Shown: in pieces, positions 52,144-61,613 of the stretch
Layout of the letters: the number at the start of each line of letters is the position of its first letter
How positions within the stretch are numbered: position 1 is the first letter of the stretch
Source: an uncultured Prevotella sp.
Lineage (GTDB): Bacteria; Bacteroidota; Bacteroidia; Bacteroidales; Bacteroidaceae
DNA length: 64,000 nt
Assembly: GCF_946407605.1 (NCBI RefSeq)
Contig: NZ_CAMJOS010000011.1
Location: 31,257-95,256 of the forward strand
Direction of reading: 5' to 3'
Notes under the pieces: generated by a model
Seen by the model: only the letters and a program-made list of their open reading frames with translations
Database searches by the model: none
What the model was told of the DNA's origin: nothing
Position numbers and translations under genes: made by a program

Positions 52144-53286
52144 TTATTTTTTCAGAGGCACCAATACACTGAAGGTAGACCCCTCGCCTACGACAGACTC
52201 CACTCTGACGTCGCCATCGTTCTTACGGGCGAAATCAGCGCACAGCTGAAGACCCAGTCCAGAGCCTTCCTCACCACCAGTACCATAGGTAGTATCGCCT
52301 TTCTTGAAGATAGAGTCCAAGCGCTCTGGGTCGATACCCACACCATGATCATGCACACTGATCTTGGCAAAGTCGCCCTCTGTGCTCAATGAGATCTCTA
52401 TCGTGCTGTCCTCTGGCGAGAACTTGATAGCATTAGAAAGGAAATTACGCACGATAGTCTTCAGCATATCGTTGTCAACAACAGCCACAACGGGCTTGTC
52501 GCTGCCTTGATAAACCAGATTGATCTTCTTGGTCAGCGCAATCATCTCGAAGATATCGACAACACCAGGAATAATATCGTTGAGGTCAAGTTCCTGACGC
52601 ACCACATTCAGGCGACCCGTCTGACTCTTCGTCCATTTCAGCAGGTTATCCAGCAGGTCGTGCACCTCCTCACTCTCGCGGTTGGCCTTATCGAGCAGCT
52701 CAAAGAGCTCGGGGCCTACCACATCCTTCGACACCGAGTTTACCACGAGGTTCAGCACCATACGGATGCTGGCCATTGGCGAACGCAGGTCGTGGGCAAT
52801 GACGGAATACATCTTGTCACGATTACTGATGGTGGCACGCAGCTCAGAGTTCTGCTTCTCGATGATACGTGTGGCAGCCACCAGCTTGATTTGGTGGAAT
52901 ACACGAACTACCAACTCCTCCTTGTTGAAGGGTTTGGTAAGGAAGTCGCTGGCTCCTACCTGGAAACCATGTACCAAGTCACTAGGATTGTTGAGGGCCG
53001 TCAGGAAAATAATGGGTATATGGGCTGTCGCAGGATCCTTCTTCAAGATCTGGGCGGCATCAAAACCACTGATATCAGGCATCATCACGTCCAACAGAAT
53101 CAAATCAGGCTTCTCGTTCTTGGCCTGTTCAATACACATATTGCCGCAATTAGCAGTACACACCTGATACTTTTCGTTAGACAACAATATTTTGAGCAAC
53201 AACACGTTGCTCATCACGTCGTCGACAATCAGAATTTTATAATCACTTTTAACAATCCGTGATTCAAGATTCTCTGTTTCAAGCAT
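52144..53286 (-). CDS. Receiver-histidine kinase (REC-HisKA-HATPase)
   Basis: ILIVDDVMSNVLLLKILL; YSVIAHDLRSPMASI; NFLSNAIKFSP; GSGLGLQLCADFARKNDGD. Confidence 0.92.
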   Translation of the reverse strand: MLETENLESRIVKSDYKILIVDDVMSNVLLLKILLSNEKYQVCTANCGNMCIEQAKNEKPDLILLDVMMPDISGFDAAQILKKDPATAHIPIIFLTALNNPSDLVHGFQVGASDFLTKPFNKEELVVRVFHQIKLVAATRIIEKQNSELRATISNRDKMYSVIAHDLRSPMASIRMVLNLVVNSVSKDVVGPELFELLDKANRESEEVHDLLDNLLKWTKSQTGRLNVVRQELDLNDIIPGVVDIFEMIALTKKINLVYQGSDKPVVAVVDNDMLKTIVRNFLSNAIKFSPEDSTIEISLSTEGDFAKISVHDHGVGIDPERLDSIFKKGDTTYGTGGEEGSGLGLQLCADFARKNDGDVRVESVVGEGSTFSVLVPLKK

Positions 53287-53458
53287 AAATGCTTATGGTT
53301 TTGTTTGTATTTTCGTTTACAAGTTAGTATTCTCGACTGCAAATTTAGACATTATTTTTCTATTCACCAAAAGATAACATAAAAAATTTTCCTTTTCAGG
53401 TTAAAAATATGCTAAATAGACATAGGTATAAGAAAAAATCACTAACTTTGCAGCCTGA

Positions 53459-54028
53459 ATGGAAAAAGTAATCATGGGCATTGACCCAGGTACCAACATC
53501 ATGGGATACGGCATCATTCGCGTGAAAGACGGGAAGGTGCAGATGGAGACGATGGGCATCATCGACCTGCGGAAATTCGGTGACGCCTACTTGAAGTTGG
53601 GACACATCTTTGAACGTGTGACAGGCATCATCGAGTCGTATATGCCTGACGAGGTTGCCATCGAGGCCCCTTTTTTCGGCAAGAACGTGCAGTCGATGCT
53701 GAAACTTGGTCGCGCCCAGGGGGTGGCTATCGCCGCAGCCATAGAGCGCAGCGTTCCCATTCACGAATACGCCCCTATGAAGATAAAGATGGCGCTAACG
53801 GGCAACGGCAATGCCTCGAAGGAACAAGTGGCAGGCATGCTGCAACGTCTGCTGCACATCCCTGACTCTGAGATGGGTAAGTTCATGGACGCCACTGATG
53901 CCCTTGCTGCCGCCTACTGCCATTTCCTGCAGATGGGCGTCCCCGACTCTGGTGGTCCGCACTATAAGGGCTGGAAGGACTTTGTCAACAAGAACCAAGA
54001 TAAGGTATGGAGCGGCAAAAAATCATAG
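53459..54028 (+). CDS. ruvC: Crossover junction endodeoxyribonuclease RuvC
   Basis: [38 protein letters not shown]. Confidence 0.96.
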   Translation: MEKVIMGIDPGTNIMGYGIIRVKDGKVQMETMGIIDLRKFGDAYLKLGHIFERVTGIIESYMPDEVAIEAPFFGKNVQSMLKLGRAQGVAIAAAIERSVPIHEYAPMKIKMALTGNGNASKEQVAGMLQRLLHIPDSEMGKFMDATDALAAAYCHFLQMGVPDSGGPHYKGWKDFVNKNQDKVWSGKKS

Positions 54029-55317
54029 TCATTGCTGGAAAGAACGGTAGCGGTAAGACGCTGTACGTGGACCAAATGCGCAAGCAACTGGCCAGCGACA
54101 AGGTGCGCTATATCGCCTTCTGCGACACCTATGGCGCCGCCACCGACAAGGCCTACTACCTGCAGCTACGCTGGAATCAGCACGACATTGACAGCGAGAC
54201 GCCATTTGCGGGTCAGCAGCTGGAGCATATCTACCAGCTGACAGGCGCAGACACCCCAGAACGGCGCCAACTGAAGGATTCGCTCGTAGAGCTGTTTCAG
54301 TTTGAAGGCCTGCTCGACAAATACCTCATCTCACTCAGCAGCGGCGAGCTCAGGAAGTACCAGTTCATCAAGACGCTGCTCTCCAACCCCGAAGTGCTGA
54401 TTCTCGACAATCCTTTCATAGGTCTCGACGCCCTGACCCGCCAGCAGTTGAAAGAGCTGCTGCCCATGCTGAGTCGTGAGCGCCACCTGACCATCTATCT
54501 AGTGGTGGCACGCATCGAGGACATTCCCGACTATGCCGATGAGGTTGTCTGGATAACCCCTGAAGACGAACTTTCTGCCCCACCCCTCAGCCTCGACGAA
54601 GACAGACGACAGGCTATCCTGTCGCTGACCTCACACGCAGACGACTATAACAGCGACATTGTTGTCGAGATGAATAAGGTGAGCATCCGCTACGACAACC
54701 GCACCATCCTCTCAGACCTCGACTGGACCATCCATCAGGGCGAATGCTGGGCTCTGGGAGGCCCCAACGGCAGCGGCAAGTCCACGTTGCTGTCGCTTAT
54801 CTGTGCCGACAACCCACAAGCTTATGCATGTGACATCAGTCTCTTTGGACGACAGCGCGGCACTGGCGAAAGCATCTGGGAGATCAAGCGCCACATAGGT
54901 TATGTATCGCCAGAGATGCACCGCTCTTATCAGTATAACATCCCAGCCATACAGGTGGTGGCCAGCGGACTGAAGGACACGATGGGACTCTACACCCGCA
55001 CCAATGAAGCCGAGCGCGAACAGTGTCGCTGGTGGATGCGCATCTTCGGCATCGCCCACCTTGAAGAGCGACCTTTCCTCACACTTAGCAGCGGCGAACA
55101 GCGCCTGGTGCTCGTGGCACGAGCCTTTGTAAAAGACCCTCAGCTGCTAATTCTCGACGAACCGCTGCATGGTCTCGACACCCAGAACCGCCAGACGGCG
55201 AAGGACATCATCACAATTTTCAGTCAGCGTCCAGGCAAGACCCTCATCATGGTGTCGCACTACGAGGAAGAGATCCCTGCCTGCTTCACCCTCAGAAAAC
55301 GGCTCATAAAGCAATAA
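54007..55317 (+). CDS. Double ABC ATPase protein (ModF-like)
   Basis: Two ABC modules ([45 protein letters not shown]); no permease. Confidence 0.85.
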   Translation: MERQKIIVIAGKNGSGKTLYVDQMRKQLASDKVRYIAFCDTYGAATDKAYYLQLRWNQHDIDSETPFAGQQLEHIYQLTGADTPERRQLKDSLVELFQFEGLLDKYLISLSSGELRKYQFIKTLLSNPEVLILDNPFIGLDALTRQQLKELLPMLSRERHLTIYLVVARIEDIPDYADEVVWITPEDELSAPPLSLDEDRRQAILSLTSHADDYNSDIVVEMNKVSIRYDNRTILSDLDWTIHQGECWALGGPNGSGKSTLLSLICADNPQAYACDISLFGRQRGTGESIWEIKRHIGYVSPEMHRSYQYNIPAIQVVASGLKDTMGLYTRTNEAEREQCRWWMRIFGIAHLEERPFLTLSSGEQRLVLVARAFVKDPQLLILDEPLHGLDTQNRQTAKDIITIFSQRPGKTLIMVSHYEEEIPACFTLRKRLIKQ

Positions 55318-55361
55318 AAACGACTAATAAATAGAAAGCAACTAACAAAATCAATAGCTAT

Positions 55362-55850
55362 ATGAAAAGACTATTCATTACACTCGGATTAGTGTTTACT
55401 TTGGTTTCCAGCGCCTCTTCTCAGGAGATATACTACGAGATTCGACGCAGCGCACAGGAGAACGTCGACAACCCAGCCACTAACGCTCTGGTTAAGCAAT
55501 TCAGCCTGTTCAAGTTGGAAGCCCTGAACTATATGGTCATCAAGATGAAGGAAGAGATGCCCGACTCCACCGCCGACTTCCTCGACCGTCAGGCGCTGGC
55601 GCTCAACACCTTCCTCACCAGTTATACGGCTTCGCTCATGGAGAGCAAAGACGACCCTGCCGCCCATCAGGTAAAAGTCATCAAGGCCTATATGGATGCC
55701 TCGTACTCGAACCCCCTGTTCAACGACCCAGACAAAGAGATGGTGTTGGCATATTACAGGAACGGAAAATGCTTGACTCGTTTCTCACTCGACACCGATT
55801 GGCGACGTGCTCTTCTGGCTGCAAGAGAGCTGATAAAGGTTATAAAATAA
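55362..55850 (+). CDS. Exported hypothetical protein
   Basis: Signal peptide MKRLFITLGLVFTLVSSASSQ. Confidence 0.65.
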   Translation: MKRLFITLGLVFTLVSSASSQEIYYEIRRSAQENVDNPATNALVKQFSLFKLEALNYMVIKMKEEMPDSTADFLDRQALALNTFLTSYTASLMESKDDPAAHQVKVIKAYMDASYSNPLFNDPDKEMVLAYYRNGKCLTRFSLDTDWRRALLAARELIKVIK

Positions 55851-55853
55851 CTA

Positions 55854-56417
55854 TCAGAAAACTAATATCTTAACACCTATACACAAAAGTATCACTCCAC
55901 CTATTAGTTCTGGCTTGATATAACCCTCTGCAATACGTCCAAAACGGACACCCAGCAGATGGCCAGCAACACCGAAAAGGAGCGACACGACACCTATCCA
56001 AGTGAGCGGCACCCAGAGGTCGCTCACTTTTTCGTAGCCCGTAAACGAGAACGAGATACCTACCGCCATCGCATCGATACTGGTGGCAACGGCCAACAGC
56101 AGTTGGGTGGTAAGACTATGTGGATTGAAGGCATGATGCTCCGAGGGCCGAAACGACTCCCAGATCATCTTACCACCAATAAAGGCCAACATGAGGAAAG
56201 CAACCCAGTGGCCAAAGGTCTCGATATACTGCACAAAATGTGCTGTAGCAAGCCATCCGGCAAACGGCATCGCTGCCTGAAACAGCCCGAAGAAGAAGCT
56301 CATCTGCAGAATGGTTCGCCACATGTTTCTACCCATGATAACACCGCTGACAATAGACACTGTGAAACAGTCCATTGCCAACGCCACTGCCAGTAATATG
56401 ATGTCAAATAAACTCAT
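55854..56417 (-). CDS. mntP: Manganese efflux pump MntP family
   Basis: AVALAMDCFTVSIVSGV; LLAVATSIDAMAVGISFSF; start at MSLFDIILL. Confidence 0.9.
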   Translation of the reverse strand: MSLFDIILLAVALAMDCFTVSIVSGVIMGRNMWRTILQMSFFFGLFQAAMPFAGWLATAHFVQYIETFGHWVAFLMLAFIGGKMIWESFRPSEHHAFNPHSLTTQLLLAVATSIDAMAVGISFSFTGYEKVSDLWVPLTWIGVVSLLFGVAGHLLGVRFGRIAEGYIKPELIGGVILLCIGVKILVF

Positions 56418-56534
56418 TTGGTACAACAACGACACTTTTGAGGGTGCAAAGATACGCATTATTTGTCAATTTCTCGCACGAGTATTTGCATATTTCAATG
56501 AATTTGTGTACTTTTGCAGCAAATTTGTGAAAAA

Positions 56535-57671
56535 ATGACACAACATATTGAATTTCAGAATGCGAAAGCCGAAGTGTTTTCGTTCACAGAAGCCGGAGGC
56601 GTGAAAGAATACCATGTTATCCTACACGTCACCGACTGCACTATCCCTTTCCAGCAGCAGCTCGATGCCATTCTCGACGCCTATCAGTCTGTCATCACCA
56701 ACACACTGCCTGGAGCTGTAACCGTTTTCAAGCGTTATTTCCTCAGCGACTCGGCTAATCAGGCTGACGATGTGGCAGCTGCCGATACCAGCGACTGCGC
56801 CAAGAGCATCATCCAGCAGGCACCGCTCGACGGTACAAAGATAGGACTCTGGGCCTACCTCATGACCGATGTCGAGACCCGTCTGCTGCCCAGCGAGCTC
56901 TATGAAGCCCGTCATGGAGCCTACCGTCACCTGTGGAACGGCAGCGCCCATAACTTGGCAGCCAACTCGGAATACCAGATGCGCCTGCTGTTCAACGAAT
57001 ATGTGATGCAGCTGCTTCAGGAGGGCTGCACGCTGGCCGACAACTGCATCCGCACGTGGCTCTTCGTCAACGATGTCGACCTGAACTATGGTGGTGTGGT
57101 TCGTGCCCGCAATCAGGTGTTCTTCACCCAGGGACTCACCAACAGCACCCATTTCATTGCCTCTACAGGTATTGGCGGACGCCAGCAAGACCCCAACGTG
57201 CTGACCCAGATGGACAACTACGCCATCGCCGGCATCAAACCCGAACAGATACGCTATCTCTATGCACCCACCCATCTGAACCGCACCAGCGACTATGGTG
57301 TGAGCTTCGAGCGCGGCACACGCGTGGACTACGGCGACCGTTGTCATGTCATCATCTCTGGCACCGCCAGCATCAATAACAAGGGACAGGTGGCCTATCC
57401 CAAGGACATCATCCAGCAGACCCATCGCATGTGGGAGAACGTGGAGGCGCTGCTCAGCGAGGCCGAGTGCACCTTCGACGATGTGGCACACATCATCGTT
57501 TATCTGCGCGACAACAGCGACTATGCCGTTGTCAGCAAGCTGTTCCAGGAGCGTTTCGCCGACAAGCCCTACATCATTGTCCAGGCTTCTGTCTGCCGTC
57601 CTAACTGGCTCATCGAGATGGAGTGTATGGCAGTGAAGAAGACTGTCAACGCCGGCTTCGAGCCACTATAA
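56535..57671 (+). CDS. RidA/YjgF-fold protein with long N-terminal domain
   Basis: C-terminal RidA-like region (GTASINNKGQVAYPKDIIQQTHRMWENVEALLSEAECTFDDVAHIIVYLRD); start at MTQHIEF. Confidence 0.75.
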   Translation: MTQHIEFQNAKAEVFSFTEAGGVKEYHVILHVTDCTIPFQQQLDAILDAYQSVITNTLPGAVTVFKRYFLSDSANQADDVAAADTSDCAKSIIQQAPLDGTKIGLWAYLMTDVETRLLPSELYEARHGAYRHLWNGSAHNLAANSEYQMRLLFNEYVMQLLQEGCTLADNCIRTWLFVNDVDLNYGGVVRARNQVFFTQGLTNSTHFIASTGIGGRQQDPNVLTQMDNYAIAGIKPEQIRYLYAPTHLNRTSDYGVSFERGTRVDYGDRCHVIISGTASINNKGQVAYPKDIIQQTHRMWENVEALLSEAECTFDDVAHIIVYLRDNSDYAVVSKLFQERFADKPYIIVQASVCRPNWLIEMECMAVKKTVNAGFEPL

Positions 57672-57693
57672 GAACCCTATCACCATCAACCCT

Positions 57694-60600
57694 ATGCTTA
57701 TGAAGAAATTCCTGCTTAAAGGCATTATGGCAACGGGGCTGCTCGCCATAGCAGCCATAGGCGCCGAGGCACAACAGCTGCAGGCCACCCGTCATCACTA
57801 TAGCATTGACGACGGAATGGCCAGTAATGCCATTACCCAGTTAGTCCAGGACGATTACGGCTACATTTGGATAGGCACGTGGAATGGTCTGTCGCGTTTC
57901 GACGGCTACAACTTCTTTAACTATAAGACGGGTGCCGCCAGCCACATTCCCAATCTTCATAACCGAATATGGCAGATGACCATCGACAACCAGCAGAACC
58001 TGTGGATGCGTATGTACGACTCTCGTGTGTTTGTGCTGAAGCGCAGCATCGACCGCATCGTCAACCCCTTTGCCGACATTAGCGGCAGCGAGGAGTATCG
58101 CACGCAGCGCCGCATCGTCACTACCAGTAATGGCGACGTGTTGGTGAGCATCGACGGTGTGGGTCTCTACAGAATACGTACTGAGCAGGACAAGTTCGAC
58201 TGTCAGCTTATCACCACAGCCGATATGATTGTGAACCACATGGTAGAGGGTTATATGAACGACATCTGGGTGGGCACCGACAAGGGTATTCACCGTCTGG
58301 ATGCCAGCAACCTCACCATCGAGCGCAAGGGTGTGTTCCTCGAAGAGAACATCACCAGCCTCTACTCCAACGGCTATAACGTCTACGCAGGCACCAAGTC
58401 AGGAAAGATTGTGACCTTCTCCTACGGTCAGGAAGCCGAGGAGCTGGCCTCTGGCTTCAGCGCCATCAACACCATCTTCGTCGATAGTCACGGCATCGTC
58501 TGGTTCTCTGACGACCGCATCGGCGTGAGCCGTTTCAACCCCGCCACCAAGGACGAGAAGCACTTCATACAGGTGTTGAAGGTGCCCAACTACGACGGCA
58601 TCGGCTCTACGTTCAACGAGGTCAACGGCGTCATGTGGATACGTATGAGTCACGGTGGCTACGGCTATTACAACCGCGAGCGCGACGAGGTAGAGTACTT
58701 CCATAACGACCCGTCGAACCCCTGGAACCTGTCGAACACCGTCAACGCGGCCATCGAGCTGCCCGAGGGCGTCATCTTCGAATCTACCAGCCGTCGAGGC
58801 ATGGAGAAGCTCGAGTTGATGAAGGATGATATTGTTCGCAAGCGTCTGATAGAGAACCCCACCAGCGATATGGACAACGAGGTACGCGGCATCTATTTTG
58901 ACAAAGCTACCGACCGCCTGTATATCAGCAACAAAAGCGGCACGCTCTTCGTCATCAACAAGGACGGCAGCCGCACCACCTATACACATACTGACGACGG
59001 CAAGCCCTTCCGCCGCATCTACGGCATCAACAAAGACTCCAAGGGCAACATCTGGCTGTCGTCGAAGGATAACGGCGTCTTCAAGCTGAAGCCCACGGGC
59101 AACGGCTTCTCTGTCGTCGGCATGCAGCATTCCGAGGATGACGAGACCTCGCTGAGCGACAATCATGCCTACTATACCGTGGAGGACAAGCAGGGCAACA
59201 TCTGGGTGGCCACCTATGGCGGCGGCGTCAACCTGCTGCCTAATGGCTCTACCACGTTCCTCAGCTCCAAGAAAGGCATCAAGAACTATCCCCTCAACGC
59301 CTACCAGAAGGTGCGCACCATCGCTGTGGACAAGGACGACAACGTCTGGGCGGGAACTACCGACGGCATCATTATCCTGTCGTACAAAGACGGCAAGATT
59401 GACGTGCAGAAGCTGAAGAACTCGGAGGAGAAGCCCGACAACATCCTGCAGTCAACAGATATTGTGTGTCTGGCCTGCGACGCCAAGGGCAACATGTGGG
59501 TGGGCACCAACGGTGGCGGCATAGCATGCACCATCGGCAAAGACTCTGAGGGCTGCTGGCTGTTCGAGAACTTCAACGCAAACTATAAGCTGCCGTCAGA
59601 GGAGATCAAGGGTCTGACGTTCGACAACAAGGGCAAATTATGGTTCTCTACCGATAATAATATCTGCTCGTTCGACGCCGACAAGCGCATCTTTGCCACC
59701 TACTCCAGTCTCGAGGGTGTGGACGAGACCATCATCTCCGAAGCCTCTGCCACCACGATGTCCAACGGCAACATCCTTTTCGGCACCGTCAACGGCTACT
59801 ACGAGGTTGACCAGAAAAAGCTGGTTACCAGCAATGCCTCAATGCTCAAGCTGCGCATCACCGACTTCTATTTGGGCACAGAAGTTCAGAGTCCCCGACT
59901 CACCGACTACTACGACTATTACGTGCCCGACGCCAAGTCGGTGCAGATACCCGACGATATCACCCGCTTCGGCTTCCGCTTCGCTGCCCTCAACTATCAG
60001 CTGCAGCACCGCATACATTATCAGTATATGCTCGAGGGCTACGATGACGACTGGGTGAACGCCCCCCAGACACGCATAGCGAGATATGCCGAAGTACCTG
60101 CCGGCACCTATATATTTAAGGTGAAGGCCTTCGTCATCGACTCGCCTGAGAAGTACGACATGAAAGAGATTGAGGTCATCGTGCCCGCACCCTTCTTCTT
60201 GTCGCAGCGCTCCATCTGGCTCTATATGGCCATCGGCGTCGTCATCATCGTCCTCTTCATGTTCTGGCGACAGAGCCGCATCAAGAGCCGTCTTAAGAAG
60301 GCTCAACAGCAGGCCGCCCGACAGGAGATGGCCAAGCACCGCAGCGAGGAAGACAAAAAGTTCATGGTGATACTCAATGAGTGGATGAACGACCACTATA
60401 CCGAGCGCCGCATCGATGCCAACGAGATACTGAAGATGCTCAACATGAGTCTGGCCGACTTCGAGGAAAACATCAAACGCCTCACGGGCTTCACGCCCAA
60501 GGAGTTCATCTTCGACTTCCGTCTCACTAAGTCGCAGCAGATGCTCGAAGATACCGATGCCGACATCGACGACATTGCCAAGCGTGTGGGCTTCCGCGAT

Positions 60601-60714
60601 GGCGAGACCTTCGTGCGGCTGTTCCACGAGAAATACAACATGCTGCCCAACGAGTACCGCATCACCCACCGCAATAGCCAAACTGATGCCGAGTCGTACG
60701 AAATAATTGAATAA
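57694..60714 (+). CDS. Two-component-like regulator with beta-propeller, Y_Y_Y domain, TM and AraC HTH, without HK or REC domain
   Basis: Propeller repeats (DDYGYIWIGTWNGLSRFDGYNF, GNIWVATYGGGVNLL), YMLEGYDDDWVNAPQTRIARYAEVPAGTYIFKVKA, TM, AraC HTH (IDDIAKRVGFRDGETFVRLFHEKYNMLPNEYR). Confidence 0.88.
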   Translation: MLMKKFLLKGIMATGLLAIAAIGAEAQQLQATRHHYSIDDGMASNAITQLVQDDYGYIWIGTWNGLSRFDGYNFFNYKTGAASHIPNLHNRIWQMTIDNQQNLWMRMYDSRVFVLKRSIDRIVNPFADISGSEEYRTQRRIVTTSNGDVLVSIDGVGLYRIRTEQDKFDCQLITTADMIVNHMVEGYMNDIWVGTDKGIHRLDASNLTIERKGVFLEENITSLYSNGYNVYAGTKSGKIVTFSYGQEAEELASGFSAINTIFVDSHGIVWFSDDRIGVSRFNPATKDEKHFIQVLKVPNYDGIGSTFNEVNGVMWIRMSHGGYGYYNRERDEVEYFHNDPSNPWNLSNTVNAAIELPEGVIFESTSRRGMEKLELMKDDIVRKRLIENPTSDMDNEVRGIYFDKATDRLYISNKSGTLFVINKDGSRTTYTHTDDGKPFRRIYGINKDSKGNIWLSSKDNGVFKLKPTGNGFSVVGMQHSEDDETSLSDNHAYYTVEDKQGNIWVATYGGGVNLLPNGSTTFLSSKKGIKNYPLNAYQKVRTIAVDKDDNVWAGTTDGIIILSYKDGKIDVQKLKNSEEKPDNILQSTDIVCLACDAKGNMWVGTNGGGIACTIGKDSEGCWLFENFNANYKLPSEEIKGLTFDNKGKLWFSTDNNICSFDADKRIFATYSSLEGVDETIISEASATTMSNGNILFGTVNGYYEVDQKKLVTSNASMLKLRITDFYLGTEVQSPRLTDYYDYYVPDAKSVQIPDDITRFGFRFAALNYQLQHRIHYQYMLEGYDDDWVNAPQTRIARYAEVPAGTYIFKVKAFVIDSPEKYDMKEIEVIVPAPFFLSQRSIWLYMAIGVVIIVLFMFWRQSRIKSRLKKAQQQAARQEMAKHRSEEDKKFMVILNEWMNDHYTERRIDANEILKMLNMSLADFEENIKRLTGFTPKEFIFDFRLTKSQQMLEDTDADIDDIAKRVGFRDGETFVRLFHEKYNMLPNEYRITHRNSQTDAESYEIIE

Positions 60715-60768
60715 AAATGATATATTATCAACAAAAAGTAGTAATTTTGCAACCGAAATAAAAACATT

Positions 60769-60953
60769 GGGGCTGCCTTGGTTCGATAGGGATACTCATC
60801 AAATAACAATGAAACTCGGGCAGTCTTCTCTTGTCAATGGCGGGCCACTAACCAAGCGTTACCAAATGCCGGTGGATTACAAAGACGGAGAGCACCCACA
60901 ACCTGTGATAAAGGAGTTTTCATCACATCACCCTGGTGGCCCCATCCTTTTTT
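60769..60953 (+). ncRNA. Candidate 6S-like regulatory RNA (~183 nt)
   Basis: GGGGCTGCC/GGTGGCCCC closing stem, large asymmetric internal bubble, ATGAAACTC/GAGTTTTCAT and CTCTTGTC/GACGGAGAG helices, terminal hairpin, T6 tail. Confidence 0.5.
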
Positions 60954-60978
60954 AAGTTGAAAGTTGAGAGATAAAAAT

Positions 60979-61578
60979 ATGTTTTCTGGTATTATTGAAG
61001 AATTTGCAACCGTTGTCGATATCCGTCACGACAGAGACAACATAGATTTCACGCTCACCTGCTCGTTTGTCAGCGAACTGGGCATCGACCAGAGCGTGGC
61101 CCACAATGGCGTATGCCTCACCGTGGTCAAGATTGAAGGCAACAACTACGTGGTCACCGCCATGAAGGAGACCCTCGAACGCTCTAACCTCGGACTGCTG
61201 AAGGTGGGCGACAAGGTCAACGTAGAGCGTTCGATGATTATGAACGGACGCCTCGACGGACACATCGTTCAGGGACACGTCGATCAGACGGCCACCTGCG
61301 TAAAGATGGAGGATGCTAACGGCTCCACCTATTTCACCTTCGAGTATCCAGAGAACCATGAGATGGCGCGCAACGGCTACTTCACCGTCGACAAGGGCTC
61401 CATCAGCGTCAACGGCGTCAGCCTCACCGTCTGCAATCCCACCAGCAACACGTTCCAGGTAGCCATCATCCCCTACACCATGGAACACACCAACTTCCAG
61501 GACATCCGCGTGGGCACCGTTGTCAACCTCGAGTTCGACATCCTGGGCAAGTACATCGCCCGTTTGCAGCAGCTATAA
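60979..61578 (+). CDS. ribE: Riboflavin synthase (alpha subunit type)
   Basis: MFSGIIEEFATV; VAHNGVCLTVV; GHIVQGHVDQTA. Confidence 0.95.
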   Translation: MFSGIIEEFATVVDIRHDRDNIDFTLTCSFVSELGIDQSVAHNGVCLTVVKIEGNNYVVTAMKETLERSNLGLLKVGDKVNVERSMIMNGRLDGHIVQGHVDQTATCVKMEDANGSTYFTFEYPENHEMARNGYFTVDKGSISVNGVSLTVCNPTSNTFQVAIIPYTMEHTNFQDIRVGTVVNLEFDILGKYIARLQQL

Positions 61579-61613
61579 AAAGAAAAAGGTAAAAAAACAA
61601 AAATAAATACATT

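Noticed and set aside
60769-60810. tmRNA-like 5' end (GGGGCTG...TTCGA..GGGA)
   Set aside because: No matching 3' T-arm/acceptor end, no tag reading frame, too short
60769-60953. FMN riboswitch (RFN element) before ribE
   Set aside because: The conserved RFN core sequence blocks were not recognisable; kept only as a rival idea for an attenuator
60707-60955. 82-aa ORF upstream of ribE
   Set aside because: Lies over the structured RNA with its terminator-like end; composition not protein-like; no recognisable family
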